From positions 1 to 64,000 of the forward strand of contig JABAQN010000022.1 in the NCBI GenBank assembly GCA_019187495.1: DNA of 64,000 nt. The letters are read 5' to 3'. This DNA is from Steroidobacteraceae bacterium. GTDB lineage: Bacteria; Pseudomonadota; Gammaproteobacteria; Steroidobacterales; Steroidobacteraceae. Every line of letters begins with the position of its first letter. Position 1 is the stretch's first letter. The position numbers and the translations under genes are program-made. The notes beneath the pieces were generated by a model, which worked only from the letters and a program-made list of their open reading frames with translations, was not told the DNA's origin and searched no databases. Shown here in pieces: positions 10,310 to 18,865 of the stretch.

Positions 10310-11232
10310 CAGTACGCCTCCCGGAAGCGGCGTGCCAGCAGGAAGCCGGCGACATTGAAGGCCAGCGTGACGATCAACAGGACGAGGCCCGCCGCGAAGA
10401 TCGACTGATAGCCGATGCTGTCATGCGGCAGGTCCCCGAGGGTGACCTGCACGATGAACGACGTGATCGTGGCGGCGGACTCGGTCGGATCCCAGGTGAG
10501 ATTCGGTTGCAGCCCTGCGGCGACCGCGACGACCATCGTTTCACCCACCGCGCGCGAGATACCGAGGATGTACGCGGCGGCCATGCCGGACAGGGCGCCT
10601 GGCACGACGACACGCAGCGCCGTCTGCAGGCGCGTCGCGCCCATCGCGTAGCTGCCTTCACGCATGTGGGTCGGCACTGCGCGCATCGCATCCTCGCTGA
10701 CCGATGCGACGTACGGGACAATCATGATGCCGATCACGAGGCCGGCCGACAGCATGTTGAAACCCGGCAGGCCGGGGATCAGTTTCTGCAGGAACGGCGT
10801 GACGATCGCGAGCGCGAAGTAGCCATAGACGACCGTCGGCACCGCGCCCAGCATTTCGAGCGCGGGTTTGACCACCTCGCGAAGGCGACGTGACGCGAAC
10901 TCCGAGAGGTGGATGGCGATGATCGTGCCGGCAGGGATCGCGACCGTGAGCGCGACCGCGGTCGTCACCAGCGTGCCCGCGAGCAGCGGCAGGATGCCGT
11001 AGCGCGGCTCCGCGAACAGCGGCGTCCACATCGTGTCGGTGAGGAAATCGCCGAGTGGCACGCGACGGAAGAAAGGCAGGGCCTCGGTCACGAGGATCCA
11101 GACGATCGAGAGCGTCGTGAAGACCGCCACCAGCCCGGCGAGCAGCAGCAGGGCTTCGATCATCCGGTCGCGAACCCTGCGCCGCCGGATCGATATCCGC
11201 CACGACGCAGGGGTTGTCGGTGCTGTCGTCAC
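10309..11232 (-). CDS. pstC: phosphate ABC transporter, permease PstC
   Basis: Second inner-membrane permease of the Pst phosphate importer. The 307-residue product starts with GTG (VTTAPTTPASWRISIRRRRV) and has about six membrane helices. PstC-typical segments are LFAEPRYGILPLLAGTLVTT, VVKPALEMLGAVPTVVYGYF, the EAA loop EGSYAMGATRLQTALRVVVP and GISRAVGETMVVAVAAG. It lies 13 nt downstream of pstS and overlaps pstA. Expression should follow the PhoB box upstream of pstS. Confidence 0.96.
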   Translation of the reverse strand: MTTAPTTPASWRISIRRRRVRDRMIEALLLLAGLVAVFTTLSIVWILVTEALPFFRRVPLGDFLTDTMWTPLFAEPRYGILPLLAGTLVTTAVALTVAIPAGTIIAIHLSEFASRRLREVVKPALEMLGAVPTVVYGYFALAIVTPFLQKLIPGLPGFNMLSAGLVIGIMIVPYVASVSEDAMRAVPTHMREGSYAMGATRLQTALRVVVPGALSGMAAAYILGISRAVGETMVVAVAAGLQPNLTWDPTESAATITSFIVQVTLGDLPHDSIGYQSIFAAGLVLLIVTLAFNVAGFLLARRFREAY

Positions 11233-11245
11233 GAACGGGCGCGGT

Positions 11246-12247
11246 TCAGAGTTTGCCTTCGCGCTCGAGCATGGCCTCGACGTCGAGGCCGACCTCGGTC
11301 ACGCCGCCGAACGCCGTGCCGACCTTGCCGGTGCGGAAATTGCGCAGCGCGAGCTCATAGGCTCGCCGGGCGAGCGGCACATACTTCACTTCCTCGATGA
11401 GCGGGGCCCCTTCGCCGAGATAGAACTCGACGAAGGCCTTCACTTCCGGACGCTGCGCCGATGCGGCGTTCACGTAGATGAAGATCGGGCGCGACAGCGG
11501 CTCATAGCTGCCATCGAGCACGCCCTGCGGCGACGGGGCCACCGCGGCGCCCTTCGAATTGACGATCCTCACGGCCTTGAGCTTCGCCGCGTTCGGCGCG
11601 TAGTAGGCGTAGCCGAAGTACGCAAGCGCATTGACGTCCGACCCGACGCCCTGGACCAGGACGTTGTCGTCCTCGCTCGCGGTGAAATCCCCGCGGCTCG
11701 ACTTCGCCTTGCCGACCGTCGCCTCGGTGAAGTAGTCGAATGTGCCGGAATCGGCTCCCGGGCCGAAGAGGCGCAGCGGTTGCGCCGGCCACTTCGGATT
11801 CACGTCCCTCCAGGTCGCGACCTTGCCTTGCGCCGCCGGCTCCCACATCTTCTTCAGCTCGGCGAGCGTGAGCGTGTCGACCCAGGTGTTCTTCGGGTTC
11901 ACCGCGACCGTCAGCGCGTCATAGGCCACCGGCAGTTCGATGTAGCGCACGCCCGCCCCCGCGCACGCGGCCATCTCGGAACGGCTGATGGGTCGCGACG
12001 CGTCGGCGATGTCGATTTCGCCCCGACAGAACTTCTTGAAGCCGCCGCCCGTCCCGGAAATGCCGACCGTGACGCGCACCTTGCCGCGGCGCGCGATCTG
12101 GAATTCCTCGGCCACGGCCTCGGAGATCGGAAACACGGTGCTCGAACCGTCGAGCTTGATCGTCTCGCCGGCGGCGGTGGCAGCCGGCGCGGTCGCAAGG
12201 CTCGACGCGAGCACCGCGGCGATGGTGAGGATCGGTGTCCATTTCAT
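11246..12247 (-). CDS. pstS: phosphate ABC transporter, periplasmic phosphate-binding protein
   Basis: Periplasmic phosphate-binding protein feeding PstCAB. The 333-residue precursor has an N-terminal signal peptide ([20 protein letters not shown], cleavage near ATAAG) followed by the PstS start [20 protein letters not shown], the phosphate-binding [20 protein letters not shown] region and [16 protein letters not shown]. This sequence type (PstS with [10 protein letters not shown]) is the PBP_like_2 branch common in proteobacteria rather than the E. coli-type PstS. A GAGGAAG ribosome-binding site precedes the ATG. It is the first gene of pstSCAB and is directly preceded by a Pho box. Confidence 0.95.
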   Translation of the reverse strand: MKWTPILTIAAVLASSLATAPAATAAGETIKLDGSSTVFPISEAVAEEFQIARRGKVRVTVGISGTGGGFKKFCRGEIDIADASRPISRSEMAACAGAGVRYIELPVAYDALTVAVNPKNTWVDTLTLAELKKMWEPAAQGKVATWRDVNPKWPAQPLRLFGPGADSGTFDYFTEATVGKAKSSRGDFTASEDDNVLVQGVGSDVNALAYFGYAYYAPNAAKLKAVRIVNSKGAAVAPSPQGVLDGSYEPLSRPIFIYVNAASAQRPEVKAFVEFYLGEGAPLIEEVKYVPLARRAYELALRNFRTGKVGTAFGGVTEVGLDVEAMLEREGKL

Positions 12248-12271
12248 GATTGCTTCCTCGTCATGTAATCA

Positions 12272-12305
12272 ATGATAAAAATGATGCGTGACAAATTTGT
12301 GACAG
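12272..12305 (-). promoter_or_regulatory. Pho box and -10 element of the pst operon
   Basis: On the minus strand CTGTCAC-aaat-TTGTCAC (12288-12305) matches the PhoB direct-repeat consensus of two 7-mers with a 4-nt spacer (11-bp period). Exactly 10 bp downstream is TATCAT (12272-12277), the expected spacing between the second half-site and the -10 of a PhoB-activated promoter. The start point would be near 12265, 18 nt before the pstS ATG. There is no good -35, as expected for such promoters. Confidence 0.88.
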
Positions 12306-12321
12306 AAGCCCGGCACCACCG

Positions 12322-13632
12322 CTAGAACTTGTAGTTGAGGTCGAGTTGCAGGCGGTCGTAGTCGCGCCACGTTTCCGCGACCGCGGCCGGGCCCGGGAGC
12401 ACGCGCTCGTTCACGAAGTACGTGCCGTTCAATGTCCAGTTCTTCGCCGGGCTCCATGCCGCCTTGACGACGCTGCCCTTCGAGTAGGTGGTCCCGCTGC
12501 CGAAATCGGAATCGACGAACTGGCCGAACTGGGCGTTCTGCTCCATGTCCTGGTAGACATAGCTCAACTCCCACGTTTTCGCGCCGCCCGCCTTGCCGAG
12601 CGTCACGCCGACCGCGTAGCCCGTGTCCCCGTCGAGCGCTGCCCGATTGCGGATGTAATCGCCGAACACCGAGACCGGTAGCCCGCCGAACTTGAAATCG
12701 GCCTTCGCGAGCACTTCGACCAGGTCGTAGTCATCACGCAGTTGCCGGCAGCCTCCGACCACATCGGTGCGATTGCCCTGCGCGCCACCGAAGAAGACCT
12801 TGCTCGCGGCACAGGTCGGCGTGGACGAATTCGCGGTCACCGCACCTTGCACAGAACCGACGTCGAAGTAGCCGACCGCCGCCGTCAGGGTGGTGCCGCC
12901 GCCGAGCGTCGCGTTCACGCCGAGCTGGCCGCCCAGCAGGCTCGCGTCCGCGCCGCTGCCGGATTCGGACAGCCAGGAGCCGAAGGCGCTCGCGAACACC
13001 GGGCCGCGCGCGAACCTGACTGCACCGCCCTCCCAGGTGATGTCGCCGTCCCAGAAGTAGCTGCCGACCCGCTGCCATGCGTACGGGGTCTTGCCGAGCT
13101 GCACGCTGGCGCCTTCCACGGGCGCCCAGTCGACATAGGCGAGATCGAGGCCGATGCCCTTGCGGGTCAAGCCCTCGCCGAGCGTCTGGTTCGTCGAGCG
13201 CGGGTCGCGATCGTCACCGGACGTCGCAATCTGCACGACCGCCTTCACCGTCTCGTTCACCTGCGCGTCGAGCCCGAGCCGCACGCGGAGGCGATGCCGC
13301 ACGCGTTCGTTCGCCTGCGAGGCGTCGTCGATCTGCTCATGCCGATAGCGCAGGTCGCCCTTCAGGCGCACCTTGCCCGCCCAGTCGGCGGCCTTCGCCC
13401 CCTTCTCGATGGCCGGCAGGCGCGCGAGCGCGACTTCCGCCTCGGCGAGTTCCTTGCGGCTCGCGCGGGCGTTGTCCCTGAGATAGGCGTTCTCGGCCTC
13501 GACGCGTTCGAGGCGCTGCGACAGCGCACCGAGGTCGCGACGCAGCTCCTCGAGTGTCGAGGCGGCGGGCTCGTCGGCGAAAGACGGCGCCGCCAGCAAT
13601 GCGCCGACGGCGATGGCAACAGGTGTTCTCAC
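12322..13632 (-). CDS. porin with coiled-coil N-terminus, phosphate-regulated
   Basis: Predicted outer-membrane beta-barrel porin of 436 residues. It starts with GTG 13632 (VRTPVAIAVGALLAAPSFAD, a signal peptide) with GGAG 8 nt upstream; a longer frame to 13869 has no support. After cleavage a coiled-coil segment (about 30-80, LEELRRDLGALSQRLERVEA) precedes antiparallel strands beginning near VRLKGDLRYRHEQ and ending LDLNYKF with a terminal Phe, the BAM signal. The arrangement resembles the 'putative porin' family and recalls trimeric porins with N-terminal coiled coils. A multi-copy Pho box upstream and pstS downstream suggest a phosphate or polyphosphate channel, which is inference. It resembles the porin at 52980-54302. 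Confidence 0.85.
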   Translation of the reverse strand: MRTPVAIAVGALLAAPSFADEPAASTLEELRRDLGALSQRLERVEAENAYLRDNARASRKELAEAEVALARLPAIEKGAKAADWAGKVRLKGDLRYRHEQIDDASQANERVRHRLRVRLGLDAQVNETVKAVVQIATSGDDRDPRSTNQTLGEGLTRKGIGLDLAYVDWAPVEGASVQLGKTPYAWQRVGSYFWDGDITWEGGAVRFARGPVFASAFGSWLSESGSGADASLLGGQLGVNATLGGGTTLTAAVGYFDVGSVQGAVTANSSTPTCAASKVFFGGAQGNRTDVVGGCRQLRDDYDLVEVLAKADFKFGGLPVSVFGDYIRNRAALDGDTGYAVGVTLGKAGGAKTWELSYVYQDMEQNAQFGQFVDSDFGSGTTYSKGSVVKAAWSPAKNWTLNGTYFVNERVLPGPAAVAETWRDYDRLQLDLNYKF

Positions 13633-13663
13633 AGAAGTCTCCGGATTGGTTGCGGACGGCAGC

Positions 13664-13719
13664 GTTATACGGAGCCGATGTGCCGTTTCCGTGACACCTG
13701 CGTGGCAGTTGCATGACAA
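13664..13719 (-). promoter_or_regulatory. multi-copy Pho box and -10 upstream of the porin gene
   Basis: Reading the minus strand, three half-sites follow each other at 11-bp intervals: TTGTCAT (13713-13719), CTGCCAC (13702-13708) and GTGTCAC (13691-13697). A fourth weak one, ACGGCAC, occupies 13680-13686. Ten bp after this last half-site is the -10 TATAAC (13664-13669). The geometry fits cooperative PhoB binding; the predicted start is about 25 nt before the GTG of the porin gene. Confidence 0.82.
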
Positions 13720-13771
13720 CGGGGCTTGCGGACCGGACGCGCGCCCCGTATAAGGCGCAGCCACTGCCGCC

Positions 13772-14899
13772 ATGTCCGCCACACTCGACCTGACCCTCGA
13801 TCTTCTGTCCCGCGCCTCCGTCACCCCGACGGACGGTGGTTGCCAGATCGTGATGATGGAGCGCCTCACGACCGCAGGATTCGCCGTCGAGCCGCTGCGC
13901 TATGGCGTCGTCGACAACTTCTGGGCGAAGCGCGGCCGCGGCGGGCCGGTCCTGTGCTTCGCCGGGCATACGGATGTCGTGCCCACCGGGCCGCTCGAGG
14001 AGTGGACGTCGGATCCCTTCCGCCCGGAAATCCGCGACGGCGTGCTCTTTGGGCGTGGCGCGGCCGACATGAAGAGCGGCCTCGCGGCGATGATCACCGC
14101 GACCGAGGCGTTCGTGCGCGAGCACCCGGGGCACCGCGGTTCGATCGCCTTTGTCATCACCAGCGACGAGGAAGGCCCTTCGGTCGACGGCACGAAGCGC
14201 GTCGTCGAAACGCTGAAGGCTCGCGGCGAGCGCATCGACTGGTGCGTGGTCGGGGAGCCCTCGAGCGAGCGAACGATCGGCGACACGATCAAGATCGGCC
14301 GGCGCGGCTCCCTCTCCGGCCGGCTCACCGTGCACGGCACGCAGGGACACATCGCTTACCCGCAGCTCGCCGAGAACCCGGTGCACACGTTCGCGCCGGC
14401 GCTCGCAGAATTGACCGGCCGCGTGTGGGACGAGGGCAACGAGCACTTCCAGCCGACGTCGTTCCAGGTCTCGAACTTCAATGCCGGCACGGGCGCACCG
14501 AACGTGATTCCGGGCGAGCTGAAGGCGCGTTTCAACCTGCGCTATTCACCGGTGCAGACGCTCGACGGCCTGCGCAGCACCGTCGAGGGAATCCTGAAAA
14601 AGCACGGCGTGCGCTACACACTCGAGTGGTACGTGTCGGGTGAGCCGTTTTTCACGCCGCCTGCGGAGCTCTCGCGCGCCGCGATCGACGCGATCCGCGC
14701 CGAAACCGGCGCCGGGCCGAAGCTGTCGACGGGCGGCGGCACCTCGGACGGGCGCTTCATCGCCCCGCTCGGAGCCCAGGTCGTGGAACTCGGCGTCGTC
14801 AATGCGACGATCCACAAGGTGAACGAATGCGTGCGCGTCGAGGAGATCGACGCGCTGCACCGGATCTATTTCGGCGTCCTGCGATCGCTGTTGACGTAG
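13772..14899 (+). CDS. dapE: succinyl-diaminopimelate desuccinylase
   Basis: Zinc M20-family hydrolase that releases succinate from N-succinyl-LL-DAP, the step after DapC. The 375-residue product carries the metal-site motifs [33 protein letters not shown] and [12 protein letters not shown], the dimerisation-domain insert, and the C-terminal [20 protein letters not shown] with the last metal His in [11 protein letters not shown]. The start ATG 13772 gives [19 protein letters not shown], the normal DapE N-terminus. Its 3' end overlaps the convergent dsbB by 34 bp. It is divergent from the porin gene, 139 bp away. Confidence 0.96.
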   Translation: MSATLDLTLDLLSRASVTPTDGGCQIVMMERLTTAGFAVEPLRYGVVDNFWAKRGRGGPVLCFAGHTDVVPTGPLEEWTSDPFRPEIRDGVLFGRGAADMKSGLAAMITATEAFVREHPGHRGSIAFVITSDEEGPSVDGTKRVVETLKARGERIDWCVVGEPSSERTIGDTIKIGRRGSLSGRLTVHGTQGHIAYPQLAENPVHTFAPALAELTGRVWDEGNEHFQPTSFQVSNFNAGTGAPNVIPGELKARFNLRYSPVQTLDGLRSTVEGILKKHGVRYTLEWYVSGEPFFTPPAELSRAAIDAIRAETGAGPKLSTGGGTSDGRFIAPLGAQVVELGVVNATIHKVNECVRVEEIDALHRIYFGVLRSLLT

Positions 14900-15366
14900 A
14901 CGCCGAACGCACCGAGGAAGGTCGCCGCAACCAGTACCCACGCCGGCATCGAGAGGCCGAGGAACCGCCAGTCGATCCGCGCACACTCGCCGCCGCCGGT
15001 CATCACCTTGCGAACCACATCGGCGAGCGGGAACGCCTCGAGCAGAAAGTCGAGCGATGCACCGCAAGCGGGTACCGTCCCCGGCGGCAGCGCCTGCACG
15101 TACACGTGGCGCGCAGCCACGCCAATGGTGGTCGCGGCGGCGAGCACGATCAGCACGGCATAGACGCGGGCGCCTGCGCGCCCCGGTGCGTGCAGCGCCG
15201 CCAGCGCGAACACAATGCCGATCGCGAGCACCCCGACGCGCTGGAACATGCACAGCGGACACGGCGCGAGCCCGAGGATCTTCTCGGCGAAGATCGCGAA
15301 GCCGAGCATCGCGGCGCAGGCTGCGGCCCCGACCACATTTCCCGACCGGCCCTGCAGTACTCTCAC
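14866..15366 (-). CDS. dsbB: disulfide bond formation protein DsbB
   Basis: Inner-membrane quinone reductase that reoxidises DsbA. The 166-residue product has four predicted membrane helices, the first periplasmic redox pair in [17 protein letters not shown] and the second pair as Cys in [12 protein letters not shown] and [12 protein letters not shown], followed by [12 protein letters not shown] typical of DsbB. The GTG start ([10 protein letters not shown]) overlaps the phoU stop as GTGA, so it appears to be the last gene of phoB-phoR-phoU-dsbB. The 3' end overlaps dapE on the opposite strand. Confidence 0.92.
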   Translation of the reverse strand: MRVLQGRSGNVVGAAACAAMLGFAIFAEKILGLAPCPLCMFQRVGVLAIGIVFALAALHAPGRAGARVYAVLIVLAAATTIGVAARHVYVQALPPGTVPACGASLDFLLEAFPLADVVRKVMTGGGECARIDWRFLGLSMPAWVLVAATFLGAFGVYVNSDRRTPK

Positions 15367-16109
15367 GGCCGCTCGCCGCCCGACCGCGATCGCAGGCGGG
15401 CCTCGATCTCCTCGAGGCGCGTGTGGCGGATGTCCTGGCCGTGCACCATGTAAACGACATACTCCGCGATGTTCTTCGCGTGATCGCCGACCCGCTCGAG
15501 CGCACGCGCCGCCCAGGTCACATCGAGCATCCTCCTCACCTGGCGCGGATCCTCCATCATGAACGTCATGCACTGTCGCTGGATCGATTCGTATTCCTCG
15601 TCGACCTGCAGGTCGTCTTGCGGCACCTGCAGGGCCGCCTCGACGTCGAGCCTGGCGAACGCATCGAGCGCCTCGTGAACCATGCGTTCGACGAGCCGGC
15701 CGAGATGCCGCAGCTCGCGGTAGCGGTCGACGGGATGCTCGAGCGCGGCGAGCCGCAATGCGATGTGCGCGATCTTGCGGGCCTCGTCGCCGATGCGCTC
15801 GAGGTCGGTGATCGCCTTGATGATCGCGACGATCAGCCGCAGATCGACAGCCGCCGGCGCACGGGTCGCGAGGATGCGCAGGCACTCCCCGTCGATCTCG
15901 ACCTCCATCCGGTTGACCTCACCGTCGTGGCGCACGACGTCGCCGGCGAGCGCCCTGTCGGCGTCGGCGAGCGCCGCGAGACTGCGCCGCAGCTGCTCCT
16001 CGACGAGGCCGCCCATCCTGAGGAGTCGTGCCCGCACGCTTTCGAGATCCTCGTCAAAGCGGCTCGAGATGTGTTGCGATCTGGCACTCGATTCCATGGT
16101 TTCGATCAT
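15363..16109 (-). CDS. phoU: phosphate signalling protein PhoU
   Basis: Negative regulator that couples Pst transport to PhoR kinase activity. The 248-residue all-helical protein has the two tandem PhoU repeats with metal-binding ExxxD motifs: the first includes EVEIDGECLRILATRAP and AITDLERIGDEARKIA, the second MTFMMEDPRQVRRMLDVTW and ALERVGDHAKNIAEYVVYMV. It sits 3 nt after the phoR stop and overlaps dsbB. A second ATG at 16097 would also give a normal N-terminus. Unusually it is linked to phoBR rather than to the pst operon. Confidence 0.96.
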   Translation of the reverse strand: MIETMESSARSQHISSRFDEDLESVRARLLRMGGLVEEQLRRSLAALADADRALAGDVVRHDGEVNRMEVEIDGECLRILATRAPAAVDLRLIVAIIKAITDLERIGDEARKIAHIALRLAALEHPVDRYRELRHLGRLVERMVHEALDAFARLDVEAALQVPQDDLQVDEEYESIQRQCMTFMMEDPRQVRRMLDVTWAARALERVGDHAKNIAEYVVYMVHGQDIRHTRLEEIEARLRSRSGGERP

Positions 16110-16112
16110 AGC

Positions 16113-17453
16113 TCACCCGTTGCCGGCGGCCGCCACGACGCGATGGGCCGGAAAGTGACAGGTAAACGTGCTGCCGCGGTCTTCAACGCTCGCAATCTCG
16201 AGCGTGGCGCCGTGACGCTGCAACACGTGCTTGACGATCGCGAGGCCGAGTCCCGACCCGCCGGTCGCCCGTGAGCGCCCCGCGTCCACGCGGTAGAAGC
16301 GCTCGGTGAGGCGCGGGATCGCCGCCGCGGGAATGCCGGGCCCGGTATCAGTGACCGAGCAATGCCCGCCGTCGCGATCGACCCACCAGCGCAGGGCGAT
16401 GCGTCCGCTCGCGGGAGTGTACTTCGCGGCGTTGTCGACGAGGTTCGCGAATGCCGAATGGATTTCGAGCTCGTCGCCGAGCAGTCGGTCGTTCGGGTCG
16501 ACCATGAGCGAGACCTCGGCGGGATGTTGCGGTCGCGCGAGGACCTCGTTGCGCAGCTGCGCGAGCATCGCGGCGACGTCGATCGGCCGGCCGTCGACCT
16601 GCTCCTCCTTCGCCTCGAGGCGGGACAGCACCAGGAGGTCGCCGATGATCGCGGCCATGCGCTCGGCCTGCCGGCGCATCTCGGCCAACGGCGGCGCGAG
16701 CGCGGGGTCGAGCGCGATATCATCCGCGATCGTCTCGAGATACCCCGTGATCACGGTCAGGGGCGAGCGCAGTTCGTGCGATGCGTTCGCCACGAAATCC
16801 TTGCGCATCGTCTCGATGCGCGTCTCGCGTGTCACGTCGCGCAGCAACAGCAGGCGCTGGCCTTCGCCGTACGGCAGCACGTGCAGGGAAAGCCAGGCCT
16901 CCGTCGCCTCGCCGGTACGGAGCAGGAGCGGTCGCGAGTGATCGCCGCCGGCGAGATAGGCGCCAAACTCGGGCCGGCGCAGCAGGTTGTCGATGCGCAC
17001 GCCGACATCCTGCCGTCCACGCAGTCCGAGGAGTTGCTGCGCCATGCGATTGAACCAGGTGATCCCGCCGCGGGCATCGAGCAGCACGACGCCATCCGGC
17101 AACGCTGCCGTGGCATCGCGCAACTCGCGCGCCAGAGTCACGAACCGCTCCTTGTGGTAGCGCTTGCGGCGATGGATCCGCAGCACCTGCGCCACGACAT
17201 CGTCCCAGGCCCCGCCGAGTGCCGGCGGCCCGGAGCGGCTGCGATGCCGCAGCCAGTAGTCGAACCGCAGCAGCTTCGAAAACTGCCAGGCGACGCAGGC
17301 GAGCACGGCGAGGAGGAGCGCGATCGGCACTTGCCCCGAAATCAACCCGATGGCGAGGGCGACCCCGAGCACGGCGAGCAGCCTCGCCGCCGCTGCGCCC
17401 AGGAGTCGCAACGTTCGCGCGAATCGCGGGCCGTTCGCACCTCGCCCGCTCAA
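16113..17453 (-). CDS. phoR: phosphate regulon sensor histidine kinase PhoR
   Basis: Membrane sensor kinase that phosphorylates PhoB under phosphate limitation. The product has 446 residues: two hydrophobic helices near the N-terminus ([20 protein letters not shown] and [17 protein letters not shown]), the short PhoR linker, a PAS domain ([20 protein letters not shown]), the HisKA His in [20 protein letters not shown], and a HATPase_c domain with [18 protein letters not shown] and [14 protein letters not shown]. The likely start is TTG 17453, which overlaps the phoB stop as TTGA and gives a family-length protein; the frame is open further upstream but only through phoB sequence. Confidence 0.94.
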   Translation of the reverse strand: MSGRGANGPRFARTLRLLGAAAARLLAVLGVALAIGLISGQVPIALLLAVLACVAWQFSKLLRFDYWLRHRSRSGPPALGGAWDDVVAQVLRIHRRKRYHKERFVTLARELRDATAALPDGVVLLDARGGITWFNRMAQQLLGLRGRQDVGVRIDNLLRRPEFGAYLAGGDHSRPLLLRTGEATEAWLSLHVLPYGEGQRLLLLRDVTRETRIETMRKDFVANASHELRSPLTVITGYLETIADDIALDPALAPPLAEMRRQAERMAAIIGDLLVLSRLEAKEEQVDGRPIDVAAMLAQLRNEVLARPQHPAEVSLMVDPNDRLLGDELEIHSAFANLVDNAAKYTPASGRIALRWWVDRDGGHCSVTDTGPGIPAAAIPRLTERFYRVDAGRSRATGGSGLGLAIVKHVLQRHGATLEIASVEDRGSTFTCHFPAHRVVAAAGNG

Positions 17454-18154
17454 GGCGCGAGTGCCGAGAACCGGTAGCCCGCGCCTCGAACGGTCTGCAC
17501 GAGGTGATCGCAGCCGTGCTCCTCGAGTACCTTGCGCAGCCGCCGGATGTGCACGTCGACGGTACGTTCTTCGACGTATACGTTGCCGCCCCATACACGG
17601 TCGAGCAACTGTTCGCGCGTATACACGCGCTCCGGGTGCGTGATGAAGAATTCGAGCATCCGGTACTCGGTCGGACCGAGCGGGACCACCCGGTCGCCGG
17701 CCGTCACGCGATGACTCGCCCTGTCGAGCGTGAGACCGTGGAGGTCGATGCGATCCTCGCTTCCGCCGTGAATGCCACGGCGCAGCACGGCGTTCACCCG
17801 TGCGACGAGCTCACGTGGCGAAAACGGCTTCGTCATGTAATCGTCCGCCCCGCCTTCGAGCCCCGCCACCTTGTCCGATTCTTCCGCGCGCGCGGTGAGG
17901 AGGATGATCGGCAGGTCGCTCGTGCCGCGGTCGCGCTTCAGCTGTTTCGCGAGCTCGAGACCGCTCAGGTCGGGCAGCATCCAGTCGAGCAGCAGCAGGT
18001 CCGGCCGGCGATCCGCGAGTTGCGCGCGCGCGCTGCGGCAGTCTTCCGCTTCGCGCACCTCGAAGCCCGCGCGCCGCAGGCCGTACGCGATCATCTCGCG
18101 GATCGGGCGCTCGTCTTCGACGACCAGGATCTGTTTGCCGCTCATGGCACTCAT
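17450..18154 (-). CDS. phoB: phosphate regulon response regulator PhoB
   Basis: OmpR-family transcription factor of the Pho regulon. The 234-residue product has a receiver domain (acidic pair in LVVEDERP, phospho-acceptor D57 in [13 protein letters not shown], Thr and Lys in LTARAEE and [10 protein letters not shown]) and a C-terminal winged helix ([40 protein letters not shown]). Two in-frame ATGs, 18154 and 18145, are possible; the second is favoured by promoter position because the predicted -10 overlaps the first. Neither has a clear ribosome-binding site. It lies 12 nt after tsaB and overlaps phoR. Confidence 0.96.
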   Translation of the reverse strand: MSAMSGKQILVVEDERPIREMIAYGLRRAGFEVREAEDCRSARAQLADRRPDLLLLDWMLPDLSGLELAKQLKRDRGTSDLPIILLTARAEESDKVAGLEGGADDYMTKPFSPRELVARVNAVLRRGIHGGSEDRIDLHGLTLDRASHRVTAGDRVVPLGPTEYRMLEFFITHPERVYTREQLLDRVWGGNVYVEERTVDVHIRRLRKVLEEHGCDHLVQTVRGAGYRFSALAP

Positions 18155-18186
18155 TACAGCCGGGAATTATTGCAGAACCATGACAG
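18153..18186 (-). promoter_or_regulatory. Pho box inside the 3' end of tsaB, upstream of phoB
   Basis: On the minus strand CTGTCAT-ggtt-CTGCAAT (18169-18186) gives one perfect and one 5/7 PhoB half-site with the correct 4-nt spacer. It is followed after 10 bp by TGTAAT (18153-18158) as a possible -10. The box lies within the last six codons and stop of tsaB, so it would allow phoBRU to be autoregulated independently of yoaA-tsaB. The -10 overlaps the first phoB ATG, predicting an RNA start at or next to the second ATG (18145). Confidence 0.6.
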
Positions 18187-18865
18187 CCGGCACGGCGACT
18201 TCGTCTCGCAGGTAGACGGGCTGCAGGCTCTCCGGTGGGCCGGCCTTGCCCGCGCGCTGCGCCGCCACCGCGAGCGCCGCGATTGCGCCGGCATCCGGCA
18301 GGATCGCCGCATCGATCATCGCGAGCTGCGCGTTCAACCGCTCCGCGAGCTGCGGATGGGCCCGGAATCCCCTGCCTGCGCCGACGACGCGTGCTCCCCT
18401 CGGCACTGCGATCGAGACGGCGTCGGGGCGCGAGACGCGTTCGGCGCCTTCGAGCACGGCGAGCCCGCCGTCGCTGCGGCGGTAGAGCGCCGTGTAGACC
18501 TCTTTCATGCGCGCATCGTTCGCAACCAGCACATGGGTCGCCTGGGCCTCGCGCCCGAACATCGCCTGCGCAACGGCCGCGAGGTTCGAGATGCCGACCA
18601 CGGGCAACCCGGCGCCGAAGGCGAGGCCCTGCGCGACACTCACGCCGAGGCGCAGGCCGGTGAATCCGCCGGGGCCGCGCCCCGCGGCGAGGCCATCGAG
18701 GTCGGCGAGGCGCAGGCGATGCGCCGCGAGCCGCGCATCGATCATCGGCAGGATGCGCTGTGCATGGCCGTGCGCGAGCTCGACGGTCTCGACGTCGACC
18801 TCGCCGTCGAGCCACAGCGCGACCGAACAGGCTTCGGTCGCGGTGTCGAGCGCGAGCAGCTTCAC
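18167..18865 (-). CDS. tsaB: tRNA threonylcarbamoyladenosine biosynthesis protein TsaB
   Basis: ASKHA-fold partner of TsaD in the complex that makes N6-threonylcarbamoyladenosine at position 37 of ANN-decoding tRNAs. The 232-residue product starts MKLLALDTATEACSVALWLD and contains HGHAQRILPMID and GRGPGGFTGLRLGVSVAQGLAFG, the standard TsaB signatures. Its ATG overlaps the yoaA stop (4 nt). The 3' end carries a Pho box used for the next gene. Confidence 0.95.
   Translation of the reverse strand: MKLLALDTATEACSVALWLDGEVDVETVELAHGHAQRILPMIDARLAAHRLRLADLDGLAAGRGPGGFTGLRLGVSVAQGLAFGAGLPVVGISNLAAVAQAMFGREAQATHVLVANDARMKEVYTALYRRSDGGLAVLEGAERVSRPDAVSIAVPRGARVVGAGRGFRAHPQLAERLNAQLAMIDAAILPDAGAIAALAVAAQRAGKAGPPESLQPVYLRDEVAVPAVMVLQ

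Noticed and set aside
13633-13869. N-terminal extension of the first porin
   Set aside because: It would place 79 residues before a clean signal peptide and cover the Pho box; the GTG at 13632 with GGAG upstream is better.
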